Assembly: GCA_028698995.1 (NCBI GenBank)
Contig: JAQVVM010000016.1
Coordinates: forward strand, 1 to 64,000
Length of the DNA: 64,000 bases
Direction of reading: 5' to 3'
Source: Bacteroidales bacterium
GTDB taxonomy: Bacteria > Bacteroidota > Bacteroidia > Bacteroidales > PXBB01
Below, in pieces: positions 18,451 through 26,670 of the stretch. Every line of letters starts with the position of its first letter. Position 1 is the stretch's first letter. Position numbers and translations under genes: made by a program. Below the pieces are notes generated by a model. It saw only the letters and a list, made by a program, of their open reading frames with translations, ran no database searches and had not been told where the DNA came from.

Positions 18451-18801
18451 AAGAAATAAAAAAATAACAGCTCTCACTTCTTGCCGGCAAACTCCGATAC
18501 ATTTTTGAAACACTCACTTATGCTCCGGTTTTGTCATGGAATTTGCATGCTTTGCGGCAAATTCACACGCCAAAACCACCCCCCAATCCTTATAGCCACG
18601 GGTTGGAACCCGTGGCTATTAACATTGTTCCCCTCTGGGGAACTTTGGGTTCATCACTGTAATAATTGCACGCCAAAACATGAATCATTTAGCGCACATG
18701 TTTACGAAGACCGAGAACGGCCTTTTAAAAATTTGAGTTACTTTACTCACTAAACTTCTATTTTATAGGTGTTCGTGAAAGCAAAGCTTTAGTGTCAAGG
18801 C
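18443..18801. repeat. repeat unit C (lacks the large hairpin element)
   Basis: A 359-base unit with the perfect ATAGCCACGGGTT palindrome (18592-18619). After TTTTAAAAATTTG it joins directly to AGTTACTTT, so the roughly 170-base hairpin is missing at the same place where units A and B have it. Confidence 0.75.
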
Positions 18802-18838
18802 AAAGTAACAAGAAATTAAAAAAATCAATGTTTCTCTG

Positions 18839-19228
18839 CTATTTCTTGGTTATAACCAAATCAGTAATATCAAATGTAAAATCACTGCTTTTTAACTGTT
18901 CGTTTGTAAATTCACCCGGCTCAAAAACAAGACCGGCCATTGCTCCTTTTTTTGTTTTTCGGGGTTTAATACATAATTCAACAGTTTCTGATTCTGCGTT
19001 CAATATTGACTGCCAAAAGAAAGTCAAAGTAAATTTTACATGAATGGCTTCAGATGTTTTATTTTTAATTTGCAAAACCAATTGAAGGGGGCTGTCTTTA
19101 TTAAAAAACCGAGATCTTTTCCAACGGTATGAAGCCTCCACCTCATCGGAGTTACTAAAAACCGTAAACGATCTTTGTCCAAACATGTTCAGACTAAGAA
19201 GCAAAGCGATAAGAATTAAGAGTCTCAT
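18839..19228 (-). CDS. small exported protein, unknown function
   Basis: A 129-residue protein with signal peptide MRLLILIALLLSLNMFGQ. The mature part alternates strands (LQLVLQIKNKTSEAIHVKFTLTFFW) in a way that suggests an immunoglobulin-like or beta-sandwich fold; no catalytic motif or named family is recognised. Its stop codon lies 23 bases beyond the repeat block. The gene stands 73 bases after the cyclophilin gene in the same direction and could be read through from it. Confidence 0.65.
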   Translation of the reverse strand: MRLLILIALLLSLNMFGQRSFTVFSNSDEVEASYRWKRSRFFNKDSPLQLVLQIKNKTSEAIHVKFTLTFFWQSILNAESETVELCIKPRKTKKGAMAGLVFEPGEFTNEQLKSSDFTFDITDLVITKK

Positions 19229-19301
19229 AATAACATAATTAATAAAAAAAAGGTAAAAAGCAATTGCCCTTTACCTTTTAATAAAAAACCAAAACAAGTG
19301 A

Positions 19302-19904
19302 TTATTCAATATTGTCAACGATATAAACCCTAGTCATTTTAATATCAGTATTGGGTTTATCCATTCTGTTTCTTGGCACTTCAGCCATTTGAAAAATAAC
19401 TTCGATACCTTCAACAACTTGACCGAAAATAGCATGTTTGCCGTCGAGCCAAGGTGTAGGCACATGGGTGATAAAAAATTGACTGCCACCGGTATTAGGT
19501 CCTGCATTGGCCATAGATAAAACGCCGGCTTTGTCATGTTTTAATCCCGGTGCAAATTCATCAGGAATTGTGTAACCAGGACCACCGGTACCTGTTCCCT
19601 GTGGACATCCGGCCTGAACCATAAAATTAGGGATAATTCTGTGAAAAATTAGACCGTTGTAAAATCCTTCTTCAACTAATTTGATAAAATTTGCTGTTGT
19701 AATGGGTGCTTGATCTTCATAAAGAACAGCTTTAATAGTACCCATAGTAGTTTCAAAAACTACAAATCTGTTTGCTTTTTGGGGTTCTTGCATTGTTGTT
19801 GTCTCCTCTGTTTTTGAATTTTGTTGCTCTTCTGTTTTTGAATTGGCCAATTGGCACGAAAACAGAAAAACTAACGACATTAATAGTACACTCATTTTTT
19901 TCAT
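19302..19904 (-). CDS. cyclophilin-type peptidyl-prolyl isomerase lipoprotein
   Basis: A 200-residue protein with a lipoprotein signal (VFLFSC lipobox near residue 17), a short acidic Gln/Thr linker, and a compact cyclophilin domain from about residue 45. Recognisable parts are [41 protein letters not shown] and [11 protein letters not shown], which hold the active-site Arg, Phe, Gln and His-region residues. It would speed folding of secreted proteins at the periplasmic face. A -7 box lies about 44 bases upstream. Confidence 0.93.
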   Translation of the reverse strand: MKKMSVLLMSLVFLFSCQLANSKTEEQQNSKTEETTTMQEPQKANRFVVFETTMGTIKAVLYEDQAPITTANFIKLVEEGFYNGLIFHRIIPNFMVQAGCPQGTGTGGPGYTIPDEFAPGLKHDKAGVLSMANAGPNTGGSQFFITHVPTPWLDGKHAIFGQVVEGIEVIFQMAEVPRNRMDKPNTDIKMTRVYIVDNIE

Positions 19905-19947
19905 CTTTATTTTTTTTTGTTTTAAGTATTTAAATTTATTTCCATTG

Positions 19948-19955
19948 CAAAAATA
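19948..19955 (-). promoter_or_regulatory. -7 box TATTTTTG for cyclophilin gene
   Basis: An exact TAnnTTTG match on the minus strand 44 bases before the ATG. Confidence 0.55.
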
Positions 19956-20153
19956 AAAGATTTTTTGCGAATGTTGAAATGTTTTTTTGGGGAAATTCTT
20001 TTGTTTTCAACAAGAACTAAATTTTATAGATGTTCATGATTCAAATTTTTGAACAGATTTATAATTTGAAGTCAATTTTTTTATTTTAAATTTAATTTGG
20101 TTTTACTATTTTTACAGCAGAAAAAAATGTAAATTTACCTTAAAAATAAACAT

Positions 20154-22331
20154 ATGAAGAATATTACAATTTTGGTGTTTTCATTATTATTCTGTCAATA
20201 CATATTTTCGCAGCATGTGATTGAAACTTATAATAATGTAAAGGTTTATTCTGAAGTTCAACCCGACGATACAGGCACTGTCATAAAGCAGGAACAATCA
20301 GCTAAGGCAGATTTTACAAGATGGTATAATTATGGCGAAACCATGCAGTTATTTCATGGTTTAACATCAGTCGTCAACAGCGATTACTTGTTTTCAGATA
20401 CCACCATATTAGGTATAACCGGCTATGCGGGTGTAAAAATCCACAATCTAGGGGATGTATTGGATGTAAGCTCCCCTATGTTTAACAATAACACATTATA
20501 CCCTAACGCCCTTAAATTAGATGCTTTGAGTCGTTATTATTTGGATTCTCTGGCTTTTCATTGTGTTTATCAAAGAGGTATCACCGACACTACGATTGTT
20601 GACACCCTGATTTTTGAACTATCTGTCAATGCCGGCTTGGGAACTGTTTATTTTGCACCGGCAACACCTGTACCCGTTAATCTTGGTACCGACACAGTTT
20701 ATATAAAAAACCTGCCCTATACCTATCAAAGTAACACCTTAAATATTGCAAATAAACAAGTTTATAAAATTCCATTAACCTATCAGGACTATATAGCAGC
20801 TCAACCTACAGGGAATCTGATTGTTCAGTTTGCTACGACAAACCTTCCCGAAGTACAACCCGGCAGATTTGTTGTTTCTACTGTGAGTTTTAAGCCCGGA
20901 TATACATGGATACCCTTTCAGGACAATATAACTGCAAAGAACAGCATAATGTTTAAAACGCGTAAACAGTTGCAAAATCAATTCCCACACTATATCAAGC
21001 GTGATTTTAATGTATCCTATACAATCCCGACTGATGTCCGTTATAACTTTGCAGGAAGCTGGAACGGCTTGTTTATTCCTTCTTATGCCTATATGGGAGG
21101 CACCACATCCACTTATCCATACGAACATCATTTGATATATTATAAAATAAGAAGCCGTTTTAATATCACAGCCAATTATACAGCGAGCTTTCAGTGTTAC
21201 GGACAAAATGACGGTTATATCAATCTGAATGTAGCAGGAGGCACACCTCCCTATAATTTTTTATGGAGTAATGGTCAAACAACCCAAAATCTACAGAATT
21301 TAACTGCCGGTAATTACAGGGTAACCATTACAGATGCAGACAGTGTTCAAGCTATAAGAGCTTATGGTATTACACAACCTGCAAGCTCTATTCAATCAAC
21401 AATAACCTCCATTCCCACAAGCAGTTGCGGTGCAAGTGACGGGGAAATAGTCTTTTCGGGAACACAGGGAGGAACGCCTCCTTACTCTGTTTTGATTTTG
21501 GATTCTGATTCTGTAACTCAGGCTCCCAACGGCTTACCTGCCGGAATTTATACAGTTAAAATTATTGATGCAAATGGTTGCACACTCATCAAACAAGTTG
21601 GCATCAGCGAAACCGGAAGTGCAGCTCTAAATGACAATATTACCCCTATTTCATGCTACGGAGAAAGTGATGGCTCAATTAGTTTATCCCTTGTCAACCC
21701 TCCCGGTACACCTAGCTATTTATGGAGTAATGGTCAGACAACTTCGAACATACAAAATCTCTCTGAAGGTACTTACTCGGTAAGTATTTCAGATGGTAAC
21801 TGTATGATTTTTGAGACTTTTGTTATCAGTGAACCTGATTCTTTAAATATTACAGCTTCAATAATCAACCCAACGGGAGGATTGAACAATGGTATGATTG
21901 TTTTAACCGTTAGTGGTGGTACTCCCAATTATTCCTACTCATGGAGCTCTGGACAGACAACTAAAAACATCAGCAATCTTGATGCAGGAACTTATACTGT
22001 TACAGTTACCGACTCAAGATCTTGTGTAAAAATGAAAAGTTTCACCTTAACAACAACAAGCATTGAAAACAGCAACAATGACTTAAAGCTGGAATTTTTC
22101 CCAAATCCTGTTTCCGACAATCTTTCTGTTGTAATAAATGGATTGAACACAAGCACCTCGGGAGCGTATAAGTTATTAAACATACATGGACAATTGCTTA
22201 AATCTGGTGAGTTCTCTATAAGTAATAACAGCAATGTTTTTAATTTGAATTTTTCGGACTATGCTTCAGGTTTCTATTTAGTTGAAATTAGTATTGGGGA
22301 CCTACGAAAAACCGTTAAAATTTTTAAATAA
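20154..22331 (+). CDS. SprB-repeat T9SS-secreted surface protein
   Basis: A 725-residue protein. After the signal peptide (ending QYIFSQ) an N-terminal domain of about 330 residues has no recognised family. Four SprB-type repeats follow (about 340-640), seen in GGTPPYNFLWSNGQTTQNL, GGTPPYSVLI, GTPSYLWSNGQTT and GGTPNYSYSWSSGQTT, and each ends like AGTYTVTVTD. The C-terminus is a type IX sorting domain (FFPNPVSDNLSVV ... GDLRKTVKIFK). It is expected at the cell surface, perhaps in adhesion; no enzymatic motif is seen. A strong hairpin follows the stop. Confidence 0.88.
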   Translation: MKNITILVFSLLFCQYIFSQHVIETYNNVKVYSEVQPDDTGTVIKQEQSAKADFTRWYNYGETMQLFHGLTSVVNSDYLFSDTTILGITGYAGVKIHNLGDVLDVSSPMFNNNTLYPNALKLDALSRYYLDSLAFHCVYQRGITDTTIVDTLIFELSVNAGLGTVYFAPATPVPVNLGTDTVYIKNLPYTYQSNTLNIANKQVYKIPLTYQDYIAAQPTGNLIVQFATTNLPEVQPGRFVVSTVSFKPGYTWIPFQDNITAKNSIMFKTRKQLQNQFPHYIKRDFNVSYTIPTDVRYNFAGSWNGLFIPSYAYMGGTTSTYPYEHHLIYYKIRSRFNITANYTASFQCYGQNDGYINLNVAGGTPPYNFLWSNGQTTQNLQNLTAGNYRVTITDADSVQAIRAYGITQPASSIQSTITSIPTSSCGASDGEIVFSGTQGGTPPYSVLILDSDSVTQAPNGLPAGIYTVKIIDANGCTLIKQVGISETGSAALNDNITPISCYGESDGSISLSLVNPPGTPSYLWSNGQTTSNIQNLSEGTYSVSISDGNCMIFETFVISEPDSLNITASIINPTGGLNNGMIVLTVSGGTPNYSYSWSSGQTTKNISNLDAGTYTVTVTDSRSCVKMKSFTLTTTSIENSNNDLKLEFFPNPVSDNLSVVINGLNTSTSGAYKLLNIHGQLLKSGEFSISNNSNVFNLNFSDYASGFYLVEISIGDLRKTVKIFK

Positions 22332-22363
22332 GTCCGTATTCATTTTCCATTGTTTTTAAGCCT

Positions 22364-22399
22364 ACATGCTTCTTTTTTAAAAAGAAAGCTTAAGCATGT
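22364..22399 (+). terminator. hairpin after the SprB-repeat gene
   Basis: ACATGCTT pairs with AAGCATGT, with a second stem of T-run and A-run sequence inside. It lies 33 bases after the stop codon and 30 bases before the next promoter box, a fitting place for a terminator although no clean T tail follows. Confidence 0.5.
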
Positions 22400-22428
22400 T
22401 CCTCATGTTCTTATTTGTAATTATTTAT

Positions 22429-22436
22429 TAATTTTG
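22429..22436 (+). promoter_or_regulatory. -7 box TAATTTTG for porin gene
   Basis: An exact TAnnTTTG match 18 bases before the ATG at 22455. Confidence 0.55.
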
Positions 22437-22454
22437 AGCCCATAAAAGAACAAC

Positions 22455-24365
22455 ATGAGCACACAGAATCCGATTAAAAAACTTATCATAACAGGCTTTT
22501 TTTTGTTATTGTGTTTTTCAGGTTCTGCTCAAGCTATCAGCGAAACAAATAATGACACCATTTTTTTTCGTTATTTTAATTTTATAGATTTTGAAAATCC
22601 CTACGATAGGCCTGAAACCTATGTCGACACTATTCTTGATAATTTTCAACTGTATGAACCTGCACGCTTTGGCCAAGGACTTGGAAATACGGGCAAAGCA
22701 TTTAAAAATTATTATTTTATAACAAAACAAACAGAAGGTTTTTTGGCTTACGATAATGTCTTCAACAGCTATATGCCTCAGCCTGAAAACATCGTATATT
22801 ATAATGTAAGTTCACCTTTTACAGATCTTTACTACGTGATGGGAGGTAAAAAGGAACAAATACTTAAGGTAACCCATTCACAAAATATCAATAGAAATTT
22901 TAACGTAGGAATAAATTACAACATTATTAATTCTCCGGGTAGTTTCAGACGCCAACACAGCGATATCAGCAATTTTATTGTCAGCAGTCACTTTACAGGT
23001 AATAAAAAGAGATACAGAGTTATTGGTAATATTATTTTCAACAAATGCAACAATCAGGAAAACGGTGGACTTGATAATATAGAGGAGTTTAAAGAAGATT
23101 TGTTGGGCCGTCCCGAATTGTATGAGGTCAGGCTTATAAATACTCAAAACAAACTGAAAGAAAGGGGCATTTTTGTAAAACAATACCTGCATTTTGCCGG
23201 TAAAAATATCAAGGACAGTCTTGATCAAATCGTAAAGAAAGTCTTCCGAACCACATTAAGTCACACCATTTATGCAAAACGTGAAAGTTTGATTTACATT
23301 GATAATAATCCAAACCCATGGTACTATCCTTTAACACAATTTGACAACACTTATACAGGCGATTCCACACGATACAATATTCTTAAAAACGAACTTGACA
23401 TATCCCATATTTTTGCTTTCAGAAACGACTCAGTTCCCATGCTTACCCTAAGAATAGGTTTGGCACATCAGTACATTGACTTCAGACAGTTTATCAGCCT
23501 TAACACCGACTCTGTTATTCCCATCTTAAAAGAAAAATATTTTTTTAATCAATACATTCCAAAAGTAAATTTAGTTTTCAATCCTTCAAAAAAGCTCAAA
23601 ACCACATTACAGGCATATACAGTGTCGGGAGACTACAACAACAAGGACTTAGGCTTTTCAGGAAATCTTAACTACTCTATTAACAGCCAACATAATTTAG
23701 GCTTAGATGTTTCTTTTTCACATGTTCAACCAGCATTTATGAACAATCGTTTTATATCCAATCATTTTATCTGGGACTATGACTTTAATAAAACAGATAT
23801 TCTGCATTTTGGATTGGATTACTTTTTTAAAGGCTATACTGCAAAAGCTGAATTTATTAGAGCTTCCGATATCATTTATTATGATGCTTATGCCCGTCCC
23901 AAACAGTATGCAGGAGATATTGATATTATCCAAGTGGTTCTTAATAAAAATTTCCGTATCTATAAGTTCAATTTCAGCAACAATTTATTTTTTCAAAAAA
24001 ACAGCAACAGCAAGGTTTTACCCATGCCCTTATTTGCAGCCCACCATAGTTTGTACTGGAATACACATGTGTTCAAAAAAGCCTTGTTTGCCCAAATAGG
24101 GATTGATTTATGTTATAATACTTCTTACTACGGTTATAGTTATTTACCTGCTACGCGTTCTTTTTATATTCAGAACCATACTTTAACAGGTAACTACCCT
24201 GTCATTGATGTATTTCTAAATATGGAAATTAAAAATGCACGGATTTTCATAAAAGCCTACCATCTGAATGAACGATTAACAGGGACTGAAATGTACACTA
24301 CGACAGACTATCCATTGCAAGGACTGGCATTCAAACTTGGCCTATCATGGATGTTTAGGGATTAA
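22455..24365 (+). CDS. putative outer-membrane porin (Porin_10-like)
   Basis: A 636-residue exported protein (signal peptide near residues 8-27). The phrase SSPFTDLYYVMGGKKEQILKVTHSQNI and the following regular amphipathic strands match the Bacteroidota putative porin family often listed as Porin_10. The C-terminus LAFKLGLSWMFRD ends in an aromatic-rich strand as barrels do. It likely forms an outer-membrane channel; substrate unknown. Its last 11 bases overlap the 3' end of the convergent miaA gene. Confidence 0.78.
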   Translation: MSTQNPIKKLIITGFFLLLCFSGSAQAISETNNDTIFFRYFNFIDFENPYDRPETYVDTILDNFQLYEPARFGQGLGNTGKAFKNYYFITKQTEGFLAYDNVFNSYMPQPENIVYYNVSSPFTDLYYVMGGKKEQILKVTHSQNINRNFNVGINYNIINSPGSFRRQHSDISNFIVSSHFTGNKKRYRVIGNIIFNKCNNQENGGLDNIEEFKEDLLGRPELYEVRLINTQNKLKERGIFVKQYLHFAGKNIKDSLDQIVKKVFRTTLSHTIYAKRESLIYIDNNPNPWYYPLTQFDNTYTGDSTRYNILKNELDISHIFAFRNDSVPMLTLRIGLAHQYIDFRQFISLNTDSVIPILKEKYFFNQYIPKVNLVFNPSKKLKTTLQAYTVSGDYNNKDLGFSGNLNYSINSQHNLGLDVSFSHVQPAFMNNRFISNHFIWDYDFNKTDILHFGLDYFFKGYTAKAEFIRASDIIYYDAYARPKQYAGDIDIIQVVLNKNFRIYKFNFSNNLFFQKNSNSKVLPMPLFAAHHSLYWNTHVFKKALFAQIGIDLCYNTSYYGYSYLPATRSFYIQNHTLTGNYPVIDVFLNMEIKNARIFIKAYHLNERLTGTEMYTTTDYPLQGLAFKLGLSWMFRD

Positions 24366-25275
24366 GTGTGTTCAAAACAAAATCAATTTTTTTATTATCG
24401 TTCCAAAGTCCATTAATCCAATGTATTTTGATTCCATTTTTTTCCATACGTCTAAACCATGTCATCTGACGTTTGGCAAATTGATGAATGGCGGTATTTA
24501 ACAAACGAAACATGTCGTCATAAGATAAATCATTAGTCAGATACATGCTGACAAATTTATATTCCAAACCATAGTATTTAAGGACATCAGGAGTAACACC
24601 TTTTTTCAACAAATTTTCTACCTCTTCTATCATGCCATTCCTGAGCCTTTCTTCAAGTCTTATGGTAATCCGCTCTCGAACAAGTTCCCGTGGTAAATCC
24701 AACCCAAAAACAACACTCTCAAATTTGGTTGGGTTGGGAAGATTAGCTTTGTTTTTCTTATAGTATGTTTCAATCTCCAACGCTCTTAGCATGCGTTCTT
24801 TGTCACTTATATCGGTTTTATTATGGAGGGTTTTCATTGTTTTTAGCATCCGAATAATTTCTCCATCCGGTTTATCAGCCATTTCGTTTCTGAATTCTTC
24901 ATTGAAAGGAACATCAATAAGGGTATACCCTTTAAGCACTGATTCTATATACATACCTGTGCCGCCACACATCACAATATTTTTGCCCCGTGATTTAATG
25001 TCCCTGAATATTTGCTCAAAATCTTTTACAAAAAGGTGGACATTATAGGTAGTGCCTGCCTCAACAATATTGATAAGATGGTAAGGAATAATTTTATCAT
25101 GAATGGTGTACTCGTTTAAATCTTTTCCCGTTCCAATATCCATATCTTTATAAACCTGTCTTGAATCAGCACTTATTATTTCGGCATCGAGCTTATCTGC
25201 TATCAAGACGGCCAATTTGGTTTTCCCTGTAGCAGTAGGTCCTAAGAGGGTTATTAAAGGAATTTTTTTTAACAT
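24355..25275 (-). CDS. miaA: tRNA dimethylallyltransferase
   Basis: A 306-residue MiaA that adds an isopentenyl group to A37 of tRNAs reading UNN codons. The P-loop LLGPTATGKTKLA is at 11-23, and DSRQVYKDMDIGTGK, the family signature, follows near 37-51. The later segments VFGLDLPREL and HQFAKRQMTWFRR also match. The length is normal. The gene is single, convergent with the porin gene with an 11-base overlap, and divergent from the elbB-like gene. Confidence 0.95.
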   Translation of the reverse strand: MLKKIPLITLLGPTATGKTKLAVLIADKLDAEIISADSRQVYKDMDIGTGKDLNEYTIHDKIIPYHLINIVEAGTTYNVHLFVKDFEQIFRDIKSRGKNIVMCGGTGMYIESVLKGYTLIDVPFNEEFRNEMADKPDGEIIRMLKTMKTLHNKTDISDKERMLRALEIETYYKKNKANLPNPTKFESVVFGLDLPRELVRERITIRLEERLRNGMIEEVENLLKKGVTPDVLKYYGLEYKFVSMYLTNDLSYDDMFRLLNTAIHQFAKRQMTWFRRMEKNGIKIHWINGLWNDNKKIDFVLNTLNP

Positions 25276-25293
25276 TCTTTTTCTTTAGTAAAT

Positions 25294-25301
25294 CAAAAGT
25301 A
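25294..25301 (-). promoter_or_regulatory. -7 box TACTTTTG for miaA
   Basis: An exact TAnnTTTG match on the minus strand 19 bases before the miaA ATG. Confidence 0.5.
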
Positions 25302-25369
25302 AATAATTTGAAAGAAATTCTGCAAATAATAACAAGAAATTGGATAGATTCACTTAATCATATTTTCCC

Positions 25370-25377
25370 TATATTTG
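25370..25377 (+). promoter_or_regulatory. -7 box TATATTTG for elbB-like gene
   Basis: An exact TAnnTTTG match 31 bases before the ATG, divergent from the miaA promoter. Confidence 0.55.
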
Positions 25378-25407
25378 TAATATAAAAACAATAAAACAAA
25401 ATTTCTT

Positions 25408-26055
25408 ATGAAAAAATTTGCGCTCATTTTATCAGGTTGTGGTGTTTATGATGGTACAGAAATACACGAAACAACAATGACCATGCTTGCTATCAAAAAA
25501 TTTGGTGCCGATTATCAGATTTTTGCTCCCGACATTGATCAGTTCCACGTAATTAATCATGTTACCGGAAAAGAAATGAACGAAAAAAGAAATGTGCTGG
25601 TAGAATCTGCTCGTATAGCAAGGGGAAAAATCAAACCTTTGGAAGATTATAACCCATTAGATTTTGATGCATTAATTATCCCCGGAGGTTTTGGAGCTGC
25701 CAAAAACCTGTCAACTTATGCCATAGAGGGTACTCAAATGAAAGTAAATGAATTGCTTGCCGAGAAAATTCTGAATACTATTACTGCCAATAAAGCTATT
25801 GGTGCTTTATGTATAGCACCGGTCATTATTGCAAAAGTTGTTAAAGGGGCAGAAATTACTATTGGTTCTGATAAAGAAACCATAAGTGCTATTGAAAAAA
25901 TTGGAGGGAAACATACCACTGCCGAAAAAGGCAATGTGATTTTTGATAAAAAAACAAAAATATTTACGACTCCTTGTTACATGCTTGACGGAAACATCTA
26001 TGAAGTAGCTCTGAGTTGTGAAAATATCGTTAAGGCTATGCTTGAAGTCATATAA
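25408..26055 (+). CDS. elbB: ElbB-like glyoxalase (DJ-1/PfpI superfamily)
   Basis: A 215-residue protein close in plan to ElbB: VILSGCGVYDGTEIHE-like N-terminus (ALILSGCGVYDG), FDALIIPGGFGAAKNL near residue 90, and the nucleophile-elbow Cys in AIGALCIAPVI. ElbB has glyoxalase activity on dicarbonyls and was named for a link to isoprenoid synthesis. Its position beside miaA, whose donor is an isoprenoid, is suggestive but may be chance. Single gene with its own promoter box. Confidence 0.9.
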   Translation: MKKFALILSGCGVYDGTEIHETTMTMLAIKKFGADYQIFAPDIDQFHVINHVTGKEMNEKRNVLVESARIARGKIKPLEDYNPLDFDALIIPGGFGAAKNLSTYAIEGTQMKVNELLAEKILNTITANKAIGALCIAPVIIAKVVKGAEITIGSDKETISAIEKIGGKHTTAEKGNVIFDKKTKIFTTPCYMLDGNIYEVALSCENIVKAMLEVI

Positions 26056-26092
26056 TTTTTTGTTTTTTTAACTATTAATGAAATTGTTTTTA

Positions 26093-26100
26093 TACTTTTG
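26093..26100 (+). promoter_or_regulatory. -7 box TACTTTTG for TPR lipoprotein
   Basis: An exact TAnnTTTG match about 88 bases before the ATG at 26188. Confidence 0.5.
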
Positions 26101-26187
26101 CAATTCAAATTACTACAAATTGCCACCATTTTGTAATTAACAGAAATTTGATTTAGACAATACATTGTAATACAAAAGACTTAAGAA

Positions 26188-26649
26188 ATGAAAAAAATTT
26201 TATTACCAATTTTAGCTTTGGCCATTGTTGCAAGTTTTTCTGTGTCATGCAATATTTTTCGTAAACAAAGTAACTCTTCAGAAGTAGTTTATCAAGGAAA
26301 ATCTTTTGACGACTACATCAGAAGCGGAGACCGAAAACTTACAGCGCGAAATTACCAAGGAGCTCTTGAAGATTTTGACAAAGCAGTAGAAATGGATTCC
26401 TATAGTCCGGATGCATATAACTATCGAGGTATTGTCAGATATTACATGGACGATTTCGCCGGAGCTTTAATTGACTTCAATAAAGCCATCGAACTGCAAC
26501 CCGATTATGCAGAAGCTTACAACTTAAGAGGTATAGTAAAAGGAGAACTCAAAGACGAAAAGGGTGCTTGTGAAGATTGGGAAAGGGCATTTGAACTTGG
26601 TTTCTCTCACGCTTTTATGCTTCTCAAAAAGTTTTGTACTGAAGAATAA
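26188..26649 (+). CDS. TPR lipoprotein
   Basis: A 153-residue protein with lipoprotein signal (lipobox FSVSC, Cys near residue 21) and three tetratricopeptide repeats, such as YQGALEDFDKAVEMDSYSPDAY and FAGALIDFNKAIELQPDYAEAY. It ends with GACEDWERAFELG...KKFCTEE, the third copy of the Cys-x21-Cys cap in this window. It is probably tethered in the periplasm and acts in protein contacts; the partner is unknown. The gene is alone and convergent with the large surface protein. Confidence 0.85.
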   Translation: MKKILLPILALAIVASFSVSCNIFRKQSNSSEVVYQGKSFDDYIRSGDRKLTARNYQGALEDFDKAVEMDSYSPDAYNYRGIVRYYMDDFAGALIDFNKAIELQPDYAEAYNLRGIVKGELKDEKGACEDWERAFELGFSHAFMLLKKFCTEE

Positions 26650-26670
26650 ATCATTCTTAATTCTTATTCC

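Larger units (their letters stand above)
17067..18838. repeat. gene-free block of nested palindromic repeats
   Basis: 1.77 kb without a credible gene; the track ORFs inside are by-products of the repeats. The first 280 bases hold short hairpins, including CCTGCCA/TGGCAGG and CTATC/GATAG. From 17348 to 18816 three diverged tandem units follow, each opening with AAAGTAACAAGAAAT (17372, 17962, 18443, and a closing copy at 18802), giving unit lengths of 590, 481 and 359 bases. The block is framed by 39-base direct repeats (17348 and 18778) that differ at one position. Its GC content is visibly higher than the genes around it. Confidence 0.85.

Noticed and set aside
17188-18753. Four or five short plus-strand ORFs in the repeat block (66-102 residues)
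   Set aside because: They share sequence only because they lie on the tandem repeat units, shift frame between units, and have no start context or recognisable domain.
17348-18816. Possible CRISPR array
   Set aside because: Units are 359-590 bases and made of hairpins; there are no short direct repeats with regular unique spacers and no cas genes nearby.
20775-21206. 143-residue minus-strand ORF inside the SprB-repeat gene
   Set aside because: It is a shadow of a gene with clear domains on the plus strand; its composition is rich in Cys and Ile without domain signs.
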